64,000 bases of DNA from Kwoniella dejecticola CBS 10117 (GCF_000512565.2 NC_089309.1:558001-622000), one strand, 5' to 3'; shown: positions 1-12,645, numbered from the stretch's first letter. The notes: a model not told the origin generated them from the sequence alone. A program made the numbers and translations.

Positions 1-2220
1 TGTCTTTTCCAAGAGATTTCTTGATGAGGCCGAACTTGTCCATGAGCCAGAATCTGCTAGATGCTTCTTTTTTGTCGATCCCCTTCGATTCAAGGCTGAT
101 GGCGTCACGCAGTTGACGGGCTATACCTAGGCCCGCTGATCCGGAACCGTATATCACAATGCGTTGTTCGGAAAGCTGTGGTGTAGTCAGTGTATGAGCG
201 CATTGTTGTAAGACGGACAAGACAGCTTGGGATGACGGCCAGGACCGATGGTGTGCAGCAAATTGTCGAGTATTCGTAGAAAGGGAGACCAGACGTGCGG
301 GATTCAGTGAAGTCTGGAGGCGGAAGGGGCTGGAAGTATTGAAAACTCACTTTGGTATTTGTCAAGCCTATCGCCGCTTGCAAAGCCGCGAGCTATAGTA
401 TAACGGCGTCACTCGTCAGCTGTATACATCGTACCGGTTGTGATGGGCCACAACATCAACGCACAGTGACAGCTCCCGTCCCTTGGATATCATCATTGAA
501 CTATGTTGAATCAGCTTCAACGTCAAAATATGAAGAGATGAGAGATCCGAGCGTACTACTGGCAATCTTTCCCTGAGGACATGTGAGAAAGTTGATCAGC
601 ACAGCAGCACATCAAAGTTGGACCTATGTAGCTGAAGGACTGACCTATATCTAGCCAGTAGCCGTTGCGCATTGGTGACACCCTACATCCAATGTTAGAG
701 ATACAACACTTCCATTCCACCCACCAGGCTCGTCCAGGAGGGACTTACAAAGTCTTCGAAATGTAACAAACATTTCGGCTGATGCTTCTTCACCAGCCCG
801 ACGAATTTATCCACGAGCTGATCGTACTTTTCGCCTCTCAATCTCTTCTTTCTATATCCCTACAACGATCGATAACGTATAAGCGGACCAGAAATACTTC
901 TCGTACGATTGATCGTTTGACATGGGAGTGGACTCACGACATATAGATCGTCTTTCAGCAAGTCCTCGTTGTTTGTGCCTACGTCCAGCGTGACAGCAAG
1001 TGCTTTTGCGGGACTAGTAAACCATACTTCGATTAGCTGAACGTCCGTTGTGGAGTGTCGTGGCTTGATACCTCATAGACTTACTCTACACCGGCTGCAA
1101 GGGTGTATATCACTGCCTTGGCTGACGATATACCTATTCCGCCTGATCCCTGCAGTGATTTCCTGGATGTTAGCCAGAGTCTTCAAGTGGATCAGATCAG
1201 AAATGGCTCACTTGATCACCTATCCCCAATATCGCTTCTCCGTCAGAAACGACGATCTGTACAAATCCATCAGGAATGAGGAATCAGCCATCAGCCTTTT
1301 CCCTCTCATCCTCGCACAGTCCACAGAAAGGCCGATCTCTTTCTGGGGAGAAAAGTAGCAGAGAGGCGCGAACGTACCAAGTCCAAATCCCGTCCTTCGC
1401 ACGCATCTAAGAAATCTTCCTCCATATGATCTATCTCCGGCGGACTGATGTACAACCCCTCACTACGTCTGAACAGCTGAGAATACTCGGAGATCGCATC
1501 CGCCTCTGTAGGCGTGTATACGATGGGGAACATCTCGATGAGGTGTTTTGAGAGTAACGCATAGTACAATGTCCAATTTTGAGCTATCAGGCTGTGTGCG
1601 TCAGCGATATTTCCTTTGCCCTTTGCAGATAGCTGAGTTCATAGTACATCATTAAACATTGTGAAGCTTCAGGCATTTCAAGAAATCAGAGTCGATGCGC
1701 TGATACTTACACTTCAAAGATGCCAAAAATGAGTTTTTGAGGATATTGGTCTCGCGGGATTGATATTGCTTATAAGCTCTTTCTAACTGTTCGTCGAGGG
1801 TATCGACGCTGTAATCAAAATTCGGCATTTAGCAACATCGTGGGACTCTCGTGTGGTCATGGCGTATACCGCAACGCTGATGTAATTCTGTTTCTGAATC
1901 TTGAAAGGATAGTTGATAGATATATCGGCAATTGAAGTAAGAAAGATGACCCACGCAAAAGGTAATCTACCTCTCAAACCCAATTGATCCCTCTCCTTCC
2001 TCGTGAACGCTGTACCTTTATTGAACCTCGGATTATTCAATAGCTCGGGACCCTTCAACGAGATCTTCACTCTGTTTTTCGTGGCTTTACCCGACATTGT
2101 CTGAAAAGCAGGTGAGCGTGATATACGGCCAATAGAGAGATTACGGGTTTGACGAGTCGACGTCGGAAAGGGTAGGAATGATGAGCAGGGTCTCCAGGTA
2201 GGTAAGAGTATAGAACGCAT
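1..2220 (-). CDS. NAD-dependent malic enzyme, 3' end outside the window
   Basis: Oxidative decarboxylation of malate to pyruvate. Reading down the minus strand, spliced exons give the malic-enzyme N-terminal domain (GTAFTRKERDQLGLRG, then after an intron VDTLDEQLERAYKQYQS), the MFPIVYTPT segment, the VVSDGEAILGIGDQG dinucleotide-binding region followed by GIGISSAKAVIYTLAAG, and LAVTLDVGTNNEDLL. At the window edge the frame is still open (GSAGLGIARQLRDA, then SRFWLMDKFGLI), so the C-terminus is missing. Two in-frame starts exist. An ATG at 2097 gives a protein starting MSGKATKNRV. An ATG at 2220 adds 41 residues rich in Arg, Ser and Pro with no acidic residue, a plausible mitochondrial presequence. 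I prefer the upstream start, hence a mitochondrial enzyme. Introns are short; one near 1812-1955 uses a GTGGGT donor and joins LPFA to VDTLDEQ. Family call is firm; compartment is inference. Confidence 0.93.
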
Positions 2221-2671
2221 CGAAGCCAGGTACCGTTTGATAAGCAGATAGGATCTTCAACTTGAGCAGCCCTTGTCTATAATTCATGGACGGCTCTGCG
2301 CTGTGTTGTATTGAATCTTGTATGGCACACGAAAACAAGGTCAATCGAAAAATCAACCTCGTTCTCGAAGCGATCGTGACATCATCTGCTCACCTACAGG
2401 CACAAATCTAGGGTAACATTGTGCGGCGGACACATGCTTAAAATAGATTGTTTCGCCTCTCTTGAGAAGGACAACAGTGTCATCCGCGTGCAAGACCGCA
2501 TTACCATGCTCGAGGATGCGGCAACGCGTTGCGTATACATGCTGAATGAAGATTTACGATGACCGAGATATAGCATATACAAAGTGTCTATAATGAAATG
2601 ATGCTGGGCTGCATCTCTCGACCAACCCTCGGCGACTGCGATTACTCGGCGTATTTTCGTAGCAAGAGTAA
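2221..2671. other. intergenic region, malic enzyme promoter
   Basis: About 450 bp between the malic enzyme start and the stop of the membrane-protein gene. Both genes are on the minus strand, so this holds the membrane gene's 3' UTR and the malic enzyme promoter. A minus-strand open frame over 2141-2356 has no family similarity and overlaps the malic-enzyme leader in another frame. No convincing extra gene or motif was seen. Confidence 0.5.
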
Positions 2672-4554
2672 TCAGACTAATCCTCCCCAACAGCCCAAGC
2701 CAGCAAACACACTGCCCAGAGCCACGATCAGTCCCTACACCAAGTCTCGGATCAGCATTTGTACTTGATTGAAAGATTTGATGTTTATGGCAGCAGACTT
2801 GAGAGTTGACACTTACACCCCAAGTCACAGCTCCGATGCCGACCCTACCGACGTTCTTCCAGACCAAGCTTATAGCTATGTGCAGCAAAGCTACAAGAGC
2901 CCAAACTTGCCATAACCACTTATGAGGCTTGGTATCAGGTACCATCGTGCCATCTCTTGCCAAAAACATAGAAGGGAAATGTCGGTAGATCGGGGTAGAG
3001 TTGAAATAGAACGACGAGAGAAGGAGAGTGAGACCAAGATTGAGTAAAAGCGTATCAAGTCGCCAGAGAAGATGAAGTGGGAATGGAATATTCTGCAATT
3101 TGCGGTCAGTGGTAATATTTTAATGAGGATGAATTCTACTCACGGGAAAAGGTAGACCGAGGACTTCTTCTAGATCTAAAAGTCGCCCAAGTCAGATTTA
3201 GCCGGTTATATTCGTCGATCACGCGTAGGTTGAGAGACGAGGAATTTCTCACTCGCCTCGTCTAGATCTCATCCTTTCGAGGATCTCAACTTTCCTCTCC
3301 AGATCCTCTTCATCCTCCTCCGCCTCGTTATCTTCGCGTTCTTCTTCCAAGGGCTGATCATCGATCGCTTGCGAATCATCTTCATCACTTCGTTCACTGA
3401 CACTACTCAACAACCCTTCCCGCTTCCCGTTCCGACTCAGCGTAGGAGCGAGCGGTCTTTGAGACTCCAAGTCGGCCGAAGGTAGTTGAGGGGAGGATGA
3501 AGGACGCATGACTTCTTTGTACAGTTCTATCTGTTCCCATCCCTGTACGATGCCCCAGGTGACTTCTGCTGAGCCCCACCCCAAGCCGAGATAGTATGAT
3601 GAGTGGAAGCCTGATATAGGTGAAATGGTAATCAACGTCAATGTGCAGAGTCGTAGAAGCTCGTGAATTGTAGCGTGAAGCGAAGTCGACCTGTTACAGA
3701 TTCATTTCTGCGTTTCAGCATCCAGAATACTCGCGAAGGGTGAAAAAAGATTAGATGAGAATTTACCAAAAGGTGACTTGCGCTTGGGATAGTCTCAGCC
3801 AGGAGACGATCACCCAGATGGGAACTCTGATAGTTTGGACAGTGCAAGAAGCGAATATACCAATGACGAACGGTTTGAAAAGCAGGGGATGGGGATACTG
3901 CTGTCCTGCTTCTCTCTCGCGTTTGTTGGGCGGCCTATCTCGCGAGCAGGATGAGTTAGCTTTCCGAGGGAGCTTGATGTGTAGCTTCGCTGAAAGGGTA
4001 ACATACCATGCAAAGGTCACCAGTAAGATCAAGCTTATCATCCACAGCAGCGTGATTATCGGGACCAGCAAATAGAGTCTCGACATATATCGCCAAGTCA
4101 CTTTATCGTAATCTTACATTAGCTATGCAGTCCCTTTTTCAGATGGCACATGAAGGAGCTGAAGAGACGTACCAGGTATCTCGGGCTCCATGCCGAAATC
4201 CTCTTCCTCTTCTTCTTCACCATCGTCGAAGCTCGAGTCACCATTTGATTGTGTATCTTTACCTTTTTTCTTCCCAGACCCGGTCTTTCGTGTTTCTTCG
4301 ATAGGCGATTCAGTCAAATCCATTGATCCATAACTTTCAGCTCGAAGTTGATCGATAGTCAGACCATTCCCACTCTTGACTACACTTGCATATGACTGAC
4401 CATTACCATTCACAGGCTGTTGATGATCTCTAGAAGAGGATGAAGGGATGTGTTGCTCGGAGTAGGGAGAAGGGTCACGTTGACGGTGGGAGGGGTGTTG
4501 CTGAGTATAGAGTGAAGATTGGACTGCGGCTGGGATGACGGCGTTTACACCCAT
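2672..4554 (-). CDS. multi-spanning membrane protein of unknown family
   Basis: Not recognised. The hand-spliced model starts at ATG 4554 (MGVNAVIPAAVQ) and stops at 2672-2674, with exon 1 at 4174-4554 and exon 2 beginning at 4100. The N-terminal ~125 residues are polar and Ser/Gln-rich, with an acidic run (DDGEEEEEEDF) before the membrane part. About six hydrophobic segments follow, including LYLLVPIITLLWMISLILL, PFVIGIFASCTVQTIRVPIW, RLDTLLLNLGLTLLL and GAVTWGLIVALGSVFAG. A charged loop (EEEREDNEAEEDEED, then a Lys/Arg/Met-rich helix) separates the third and fourth membrane segments, so the protein probably exposes an acidic cytosolic loop. The last exon ends at a TGA inside what looks like a longer open frame because the intron near 2818 must be removed. 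A 150-nt in-frame upstream extension to 4704 is probably 5' UTR. It lies divergent to UBC9. Confidence 0.7.
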
Positions 4555-5013
4555 TTTGTGATTTTCCTGCGGTGCGATGGTAGGTGCAGAGGTTCGCAAC
4601 GGCTGTTTAGTCCTATTGAGAAGAAGGGAGAGAGCGGACCATGTGTGAGTGTCCTGACTTTTTGAGTAATTGAATGAGCATGGAATACTGATCCATGTAT
4701 TCATGAGATGTGACTCTTGGCTGTTTCTTATCTGTGTGTCTGTGTGACGAGATGACCGGAATTCGCAACCGCCGGTATCAATTGATTATAGCATTGTGAA
4801 CATATGGGGTGTGCATTTAAAGAATGGGTTTATCCAACTTTGTGTTGTTGTTTGGTTTGTCCACCTCAACAGTAACTCACACTCAACTTCTGCCATCTTG
4901 GATAATCCCTTTCAAAGTCCACTGACATTTGCGCAACACAAAGAACATCAATCAACTCTTTAAACTCTCACTCGGGCTTACCCTTGACGTACTGCGAAGA
5001 TTTTGTTGAGACC
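4555..5013. promoter_or_regulatory. divergent intergenic region, membrane gene / UBC9
   Basis: About 460 bp between two divergently oriented start codons. It must hold both promoters and 5' UTRs. No clear TATA element or other motif was recognised. Confidence 0.45.
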
Positions 5014-6064
5014 ATGGTAAGCAGTTTAACAACTTGCCTTTTCCCGCTGACGGTCGACTGACTTCCGGCTATATGCTTTACTTTGAAAGTCGAATTTAGC
5101 ACAAGCTCGATTACACGAGGAACGCAAACAATGGAGGAAAGATCATCCATTCGTGAGTCTTCAGAGGCCATTATGTCGTATACTGAGCTCATCGTGAGAA
5201 ACTCCGCTGAAATGTTGCATTTTGTCATTAATCTTTCTCTACTCTCAGGGCTTCTTCGCTAAACCGGTCAAAGCGGCTGATGGGACGTTGAATATCATGT
5301 TGTGGGAAGTAGGAATCCCGGGGAAGCAAGGGGTGAGTGCGGCTACCACCTTATCATCTGGATGCGGAGAATAAGACCTTCATACGCCCCTTCAAATGAT
5401 TCTTATCCGAGAAGAGATATTCTTTCAGTGTGTCGGGCATCCCATGAGCTGACGAGATACTCACAGACGATCTGGGATGGCGGTGTATACAAAGTAATGA
5501 TGACCTTCCCCGACGGTACGCTGTTTTTACCTCTCTGCCCCATCTGTAAAGCTGTATATGCCAAAGCTGACCCTCCTGGATGGGCAGAATTCCCAACGAA
5601 ACCACCGAAGTGTCAGTCCAGCTTCTGATGCTCATGTGTCAACGAGAATTCTGATCGAGTGATCTTTACAGGCAAATTCGATCCCCCTCTTTTCCATCCT
5701 AACGTCTATCCCTCAGGGACTATCTGCCTATCGATCCTGGACGAAGAGAAGAACTGGAAACCGTCGATAACGATTAAACAGGTCAGCTAACCCCGTCACG
5801 CCGCTTGGCCTCCGTCTCGCAGATCTACGTAAGCTGACCGAGCGAGATATGTAGATTGTACTAGGTGTGCAAGATCTTCTTGACAACCCTAACATCGGTG
5901 ATCCTGCGCAAATCGACGCTTATCAGATGTACAAGTAAGTCGCGTGACCTTATATATATACTGGACAGGCTGCAATCCGCTGACTGGACGCTGATCACAG
6001 GAATGACAAGCATGGATATGAGCGAAAAGTCAAGCAGCAAGCTGTAGAAAGACGACCAAAATAG
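5014..6064 (+). CDS. UBC9: SUMO-conjugating enzyme E2 (Ubc9)
   Basis: Transfers SUMO from the E1 to target lysines, mainly in the nucleus. Eight coding exons were resolved: 5014-5016, 5090-5152, 5249-5332, 5467-5515, 5588-5611, 5672-5781, 5855-5934 and 6001-6064. They total 477 nt, or 158 residues, the normal Ubc9 length. The first coding exon is only the ATG; the acceptor at 5089 then gives MSNLAQARLHEERKQWRKDH, the canonical Ubc9 N-terminus. A nearer-looking acceptor at 5099 would put the frame out. The E2 core is complete: PFGFFAKP, the LFHPNVYPSGTICLSILDE catalytic segment with the active-site Cys, then KNWKPSITIKQI and a C-terminal helix ending AVERRPK. Family assignment is certain by motif; introns are dense, as is common in this lineage. 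Confidence 0.96.
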
Positions 6065-6569
6065 CCCGAGACTACGTTTTCATACTCTTTTCTTCGATTG
6101 TCTCTTTCCTATTTTGGGTTCCACATTTTCCCCTTCTTACAGCATGATCTCATCCCTGTCGCGTATATGTACATAGAGCAACCTGGTATTAGTCATTGTA
6201 GATATCACTCATATCAATCGATGAACATGGTGCGAGCGAAGCAGAGGAAGAGTGGAGGTTGACCCCACCACGCGATGTCCGTGTCTGTGTATGATGGTTA
6301 TCCCTGAATTAACGGGGCCTGAGCTGTGGGCGGTTGTCGTGATCATCACCAAACGAAATCCACCTATTTCCATTCTCATTTACTCTTTTCTCTCCAGCTA
6401 GCTCAGTCTCTCCACCTCTGCTGGCTTCTACAACCTCTTCTCACAATTGCAACGCTGTCTTGATATCAACCCATCGCTTGTCAAGGTCTCTTGTTCTCTC
6501 GGTCAAAAGGTTAACGGCTACAACGCGCTACTTGATTAGTAAATAAGAAAGGACAATTCACCGGTCAAG
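6065..6569. other. intergenic region, UBC9 3' UTR and KH-gene promoter
   Basis: About 500 bp between tandem plus-strand genes. Pyrimidine-rich stretches (6360-6480) precede the next start codon, typical of a 5' UTR. No gene seen. Confidence 0.4.
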
Positions 6570-9500
6570 ATGGCTTTCTCTGCTGCTGAGCTCCAGAAAG
6601 TGAGTGCTCGGTATCCTTGCCTGGTCGAGCTTCTCATCCTCGGTGTAGCCCAAATGTTACACGGGACTGGCATGCTGACGACCTGTTGCGCTAGCGACAC
6701 GGTCTTGAGGGTGCTCCTGACCCTTTCCCCACCCTTGGTGATAACCCCGCCCCTGCCCCTTCTACCACTGCTCAAAGGCTCAATAGCAACAACGGCCCCT
6801 CTGGCTCATCCGTCGACACGTCGTCTGAAGATGCTTTCCCTTCTCTCGGTGCATCCGCTGCTCCCGCTACCAACATTACCAAGCCAGCTATCTCCGCTTG
6901 GGCCTCGAAGCCCACCGCGGTCAAAGCTACAGGTGGAAAAGCTAAAGGCGCAGCTGCTTCTTCCGGTGGTCTAGGCAGAATTGGAACTCCCACTGCTACT
7001 TCTCATCCTTTCAGCGACACATTCTCGATCCCAGCTGCTGATTTAGTCCAAGGTAAAACTGCGCAAGAAACCATCTCGAAGGTACGAGAGCAAACTGGAG
7101 TCATTGTCGAATCGTCTACTCAGATGAGAACTGGCTTGAAGACTTTCTTGCTTCGAGGTGCGGATCAAAAGAAACTTGTTGTCGCCCGAAGATTGATCGA
7201 ACGAGGACTGAGTAAGCCTGTCACCATCGAAGTTGCTGTCCCCATCACTACTTTGGGTACCATCATCGGTCCCAAAGGTTCTACTTTGAAAGGTATCACG
7301 GATTCTACTCAAGTCAAAATCGATATTCCCCGAAGAGACACCTTACCAGCATATGATCCCAAAGATGCGAAATCAGACGCTGGCTCAGATGAATCTGATA
7401 ACGAGGACGACGAACCGCAAGTACCCATCTCGATCACTGGTCCTTCTGCCGCTTGCAACGACGCCAAAAACAAGATTTTAGCTTTAATCTCTCACAAAAC
7501 GTCTCAAACTTCCACTTCGATCAAGACTATTCCTTCCTCTTACTACCCATTCATCTCTGGACCTAAGGGTGTCAAAGTGAAACAACTTGAAGAGGAAATC
7601 GGTCAAGGCGAGATCAAGATTCATGTACCCCCTCCTGCAGTTTGGAAAGCTCTGGAGAAACAATCTCAGGGCGATTTAGACGAGAATGAAGCTATACCGA
7701 AGGACAGGGATCTCTCCATCAAGGTAAAGGGTGAGAAGGAAAAGGTCAAATTGGCCGTACAGGAGATTCTCAAGCAATATGAGATCCTCAACGATTCGCT
7801 CAGGGAATTGAAGATTTCCATCCCGAAAAGACAACATCGATTCCTTGTCGGTTCTTCCGCGGATGACATTCTCGATCAGACCGGTTGTATCGTCGAATTG
7901 CCCCCGGTTGACGACCCATCTGACCAATGTGTGATCAAGGGTCCTCAACCATCCCTCATCCCTGCTCTTACCCTTGTAATGGACAAGGCCAACGCTATCG
8001 CAGTGGAAATGGTTGATATAGTCACATTGCACCGACCAAATACCTCTGACCCCTTGGCGCACGCGAAGAAGGTCCTCCGATACTTGCTCAGAACTTCCAA
8101 GCTTCGATCGATTGCGGATTCGCACTCTGGAGTCAAGATCTTCCCACCATTTGCCTCTGCAGTAGCCAATACCGGATCAGTGGTTATCGAGATCGTAGGC
8201 GAGAACAAAGGCGAAGTCACCAAGGCTAAAGACGAGGTCGCTCAAATCGTCAAGTCTGTGCTCCCAGCCGGAACAACTTCCGTCGAAGTAGACCACTTGA
8301 TCCACTCCCTCTTGATCGGTAAGAAGGGTAGCAAGATCGCTCAATTTGAACAAGCCCACAACGTGACCACCGTGTTCCCTCCAGCTCAAGAGGAATCTTC
8401 AGACGTCACCCTCATTTACACTGAGCCATTAGATTCTTTGCCAACTGAGAAGAAAGCCAGAGATGCGAAGCTCAAGGAAATTTTGGCCGGCGCTTCCAAG
8501 GCGATTGCGGAATTAGCTAAAGATGCGGCGGACATCAAGACCGAAACCCTAGACATCGAGAAGAAATGGCACAGATACATCATCGGTACGGGCGGTACTG
8601 TGCTCAACGCTTTGATAGGTGAAGACCAGCTCGTCAACGTCAAGGTCGGGTCGAACTCCAGCTCTAAATCAGCTTCTGCGTCAAAGGAGAAAGAGAGTGA
8701 AGATGTTGTGGTTGTCAGAGGACCTTCTGGCGAAGTTGATCGGGTCGTCAAGCAGATTCAACAGATCGTCGAGGATGCGAAGAATGACGACATCATCAAT
8801 GGCCACACCGTCGAATTCAACGTTCTCAAGCAATACGTGCCTCATCTCGTCGGTACTTCCGGTGCTACCATCAACAAGTTGAGGGAGACTTTGGGAGTCA
8901 AAGTGAACTTCGATGATGACGAGAATGCTGCCAAGAAGGTTAGTAAGAAGCCCGTTGTACACTGCAAGATCGTTGGGCGGAAAGAAGCTGTCGAAGAAGC
9001 CAAAAAGCGATTGGACGCTCAGATTGAGAAACTCGAAGATGAGACTACCGAGATTGTGCATATCAAGCGAGCAATCCAACCTGCTCTTATTGGTTCCGGA
9101 GGTAAATACGCCATACGATTAGAAGAGAAATATGGTGTCAAGCTTTCTTTCCCTCGTGACAACAAGGAAGGCCAGAAGCCCGATGAAGTCGTGATTAGAG
9201 GAGGCAAGAAGGGAGTTGCTCAAGCCAAAGCTGAGCTTCTCGAAGCTGCTGAGTATGAGAACGAATCTCGACAATCTATCTCGTTCACAATCCCCACAAA
9301 ATCCATCTCTCAAATCGTCGGTAAAGCCGGTGCGACGATCAACAAAATCAAGGATGATACCAACACTCAAATCGATATCGAGAAGACCCCGTCCGAGAGC
9401 GATAAGACCAAGACTGAAGTTACGGTCAGAGGAGATAAAGCAAGTATCGCTTCTGCCAAGAAAGCTATACTTGAGATCGTCGAGGAGATCGGGGATGAGA

Positions 9501-11103
9501 TTGAAGATTCGCTTGAAATCGATCAGAAATACCACAGAACCTTGATTGGACAAGGGGGAAACAAACTTCGAGAAACGATCAGTAATGCCACTGGAGGCAG
9601 TTTGGAGGGGTACAAGCAAGCAGGCTTAGTGACTTTCCCTAAATCTGGAGATTCCGATTTGAACACTGTCAAATTCAGAGGAGATAGTAAGATCGTCAAG
9701 AAGATCAAGGCCGAGTTAGAGAAACAGGTAGCTACCCTGAAAGAGACGGTGGTGATTGGTGTGGTAGTGCCGCAAAGTCAACATGCTAGTAAGATTGGAA
9801 GAGGTGGTTCGGCTTTGCAAGATCTACAACGACGTACTGGAGCTGTGTGAGTGCTCTTGTTGCCTTGGGACTCGTTCAGATGAGGCTTGAGCTGATGCCT
9901 GTCCCGTCCCTCCGAATAGCGTCCACTTCCCTGGCTCGAGACAATACTCAAGTGTCGGTGAGATTGAGAATGCTTCGGAACTTGGTGATGCCCCTGAGGG
10001 AGATATTGTCAAGGTCATCGGAACCAAAGAAGTGGCCGCCAAAGCAGCCGAGCAACTCCAGGTAAGCTGGCGCCACTGAGCATCTGATTTCGGGCCCTGC
10101 TGAGCTGATGATGCGTTGGCTGGATACAGATTGTCAATGAAAGACCTGCCAGAACCGATTCAAGACAAGGTCGATCTACTCCTGGAAACGACTACCCTTC
10201 GAAATCAATCTCAATCCCTACCAAATATTATCATGCCATTGCGGACCAACAGAACCTGATCCGACAAATAAGGGGTGTCGGAGCATTCATCACTATCCCC
10301 ACCGCTCCTCCTAAACCCGCCTCGGCTAAGCCTTCTGCCACTTCCGCCACCAACGGCAACGGCAACGGCCTAGCAGCTAAGACTGCGCGAATTGACCTTG
10401 GTGCAGAAGATGATATTGCCGATGATGTAGAGGGTGATTTCGAGTTGGTGGAGAATTATCAAAATGCCCCCGAGGGCGAACAGGAGTGGTCTGTCCGAGC
10501 TAAAGAAGAGGCGGACTTGGAGAAAGCTGTGAAAGTCTTGGAAGAGGCTGTGGAAAGAGCTAAAGCTGCTACGCATGGTATGTTCCTCTTTGTTGCATCT
10601 CACCTTGTCTCCCTTCGTCTCGTCCTAGACTGAGTCCCACGGATACATGCGGTCGCAATGATGTGTCGATGAAGGGAAAATAGCTGATCATTGTATGTTA
10701 TGACGGCACAGTCGGCCTCTTGACTGGTTTACCTCGATCTGCTTTCCCTCGAATCATCGGATCCAAGTGAGTCGAGCTCGTCATCACCTATGGAATGCAG
10801 GACATTGGGGTTGGAGCTGATGATGCCTAAACTAGGGGATCTACGATTTCCAGGATTAGAGCTGAGACAGGGGCCGATGTGCAGGTCTCGAAGGATGATG
10901 ATTTGATTACTATCACCGGAGGTGAGTGACGTTGAACCTCCTGGCTTATGAGTCCACTTGACGACAAATCCAGAAATGAAGTGTAAGAGGGAAAGAGCGC
11001 TAATGTAACGTTTTGACGATTTCTAGACGAGACCTCAGTACTCCAAGCTAAGGATAGTATCTTGTCGATTGTCTCTAGACCCCAGAGAGGTGATCGATAT
11101 TAG
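6570..11103 (+). CDS. SCP160: multi-KH-domain RNA-binding protein (Scp160/vigilin type)
   Basis: Vigilin/Scp160 proteins bind mRNA on polysomes and the ER surface. Seven exons (6570-6599, 6695-9846, 9920-10061, 10130-10577, 10712-10766, 10836-10921, 11027-11103) total 3990 nt, or 1329 residues, close to yeast Scp160 length. About a dozen KH repeats can be traced through GxxG loops: IIGPKGS, ISGPKGV, LIGKKGS, IIGTGGT, LVGTSGA, LIGSGGK, IVGKAGA, LIGQGGN, KIGRGGS and, last, IIGSKGS assembled across the exon 5/6 junction. Two repeats look degenerate: a VGSSADD loop, and a repeat near the C-terminal third with no GxxG. The Ser/Ala/Pro-rich N-terminus has no known domain. Exon 1 encodes only ten residues. 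The large second exon spans about 1050 codons, unusual beside the intron-dense neighbours. Confidence 0.92.
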
Positions 11104-11408
11104 ATAGACGGATCGGACAATGTATGTCTCTACGAGATGGAACAGGTAAAGGAGTCTCTGAACTCGGTGAAAATGCTGATCGAACGGACTCAAGAATAAG
11201 GATAATCTCAGGGGGGATGGAAGGATGGATGAGTGAATGGTTGTTGAAAATACATGTTATGCATGTGCTCATGTCCTGCTGTGCGCTCATGATTATGTGC
11301 AATCACCTGATGGGGGTTCTATGTGAATTTCGATTTAGTTGTCTAAGTTCGAGTCAAGACGAGAGAAGCTTCAATTAGGTGTTTGAGGGATGTCGATCGT
11401 TCACACGT
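11104..11408. other. convergent intergenic region
   Basis: About 300 bp between the stops of the KH gene (+) and the CFA20 gene (-), so two 3' UTRs facing each other. No structural terminator or gene recognised. Confidence 0.4.
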
Positions 11409-12645
11409 TCACACGACTTGGCCCGCCGCTGCCGCATATAGTTCCCATTCATCTTGTACGTTCTTACCCATCGAACGAATCGTCTTTTCCCCTTCTGCGG
11501 ACTGGTCATACGATGCACCAGACTCCAGTCAGCTTGTTCGATCTATGCAAACCGGAGTGTGAATGGGTGTGACACTTATCACTTACAAACCAGATCCTCC
11601 TTATTCTGCAATTCGCATACACCCTAATATAACTCACACTTGCGAAATTACCTCCAGGTAATTCGGACACTTTACTTGTTGTTGATATTCTCCTGCGTTT
11701 TCGATTTGATATCACTCCATCTGCATCGCCATTTCCATTTTCGTGGTTGTCATCATCATGCGGATCTGCTTGGGGTCTAGGGAGCTTGCTGAACAATGGA
11801 AGAAGGGAAGATAGGTTGATAGGTATATGTAACCACGATGTGAGTGTAGATTGGGTGATTGAGGGAAGTTGGAGTGGGAGGTGGATCAATGGTGGATTGT
11901 GATAAGGATGAGCAGTTGGATTATGCTAGCAACATTGTGAGAACACGATCAGTATTGGGCCCGGTGTTGCGGGATTATTGACGGTGAGGAATGAGCTTAT
12001 GCGAGGAACGATAATGGCATGGCATGGTATGACTTGTGACTTGACTTGACATGATTTGACTTCAGTGACTGGACGCACCTTAAAACTTGAGAAGCGTACC
12101 ACACCCTCTCTCCCTTTCTGATCCACTATACCCACTTCGAAGCTGATTTCCCGCCGACCAAGACGTTTGAGCTGTAAACTGAGCCAAGGTAGTTCTATAC
12201 CCAGTGGCAGCGAGACCGACATTGAAGCTTCTTCATCAAGAGCTCTGCCTTTTCCTTTCGCTTTCTCGATATTCCTGAGATATTCACTGCGTGATCGTCC
12301 AGCTTGGATGTAGGTCTTTCTGAGTTTCGGAGACTGGATATGAATCACATTATGAGAAATACACCCCTTGCTTTCCGATTTCACCTGTGTATGAGGTGTA
12401 CTACGGGAGGGTGCAGAGCTTGAGCTCCCTGCGGAGAGGAGAGATGAGGTGGTGTCTTCTACGAAGGTGATTGAAGAGTCGGCTGATTGGTCGGTGTGTT
12501 GCCTAAACAGAGGGGAAAGAGGGGGTTCGGAAGTGGAGGACAGTAGGGATAAGAGCGGAGGCTGAACAACGGGTTAGCTGCTGGAGTCGATTCCGATGCT
12601 CCGATATCCCCAGCTCACTTGGATTGTTCCGGAAAGCAGAGACAT
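11409..12645 (-). CDS. CFA20 (BUG22/GTL3/CFAP20) domain protein
   Basis: CFAP20 proteins are axonemal inner-junction components in ciliates and animals, but family members also occur in organisms without cilia. Four phase-0 exons (12619-12645, 12079-12561, 11587-11925, 11409-11501) total 942 nt, 313 residues. The spliced N-terminus MSLLSGTIQPPLLSLLS lines up with the CFAP20 start. Further family blocks are LGIELPWLSLQLKRLG, FEVGIVDQKGREGVVRFSSF, a Leu/Pro block before LTSWLHIPINLSSLLPLF, and the near-signature VSYIRVYANCRIRRIWF. Two low-complexity inserts interrupt the fold relative to the roughly 190-residue animal protein: a Ser-rich stretch after residue ~35, and an Asp/Asn/Gly/Arg-rich loop (HDDDNHENGNGDADG, NRKRRR) just before the signature block. 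The basic NRKRRR could act as a nuclear signal. It is divergent from the BTB gene across 267 bp. Confidence 0.85.
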
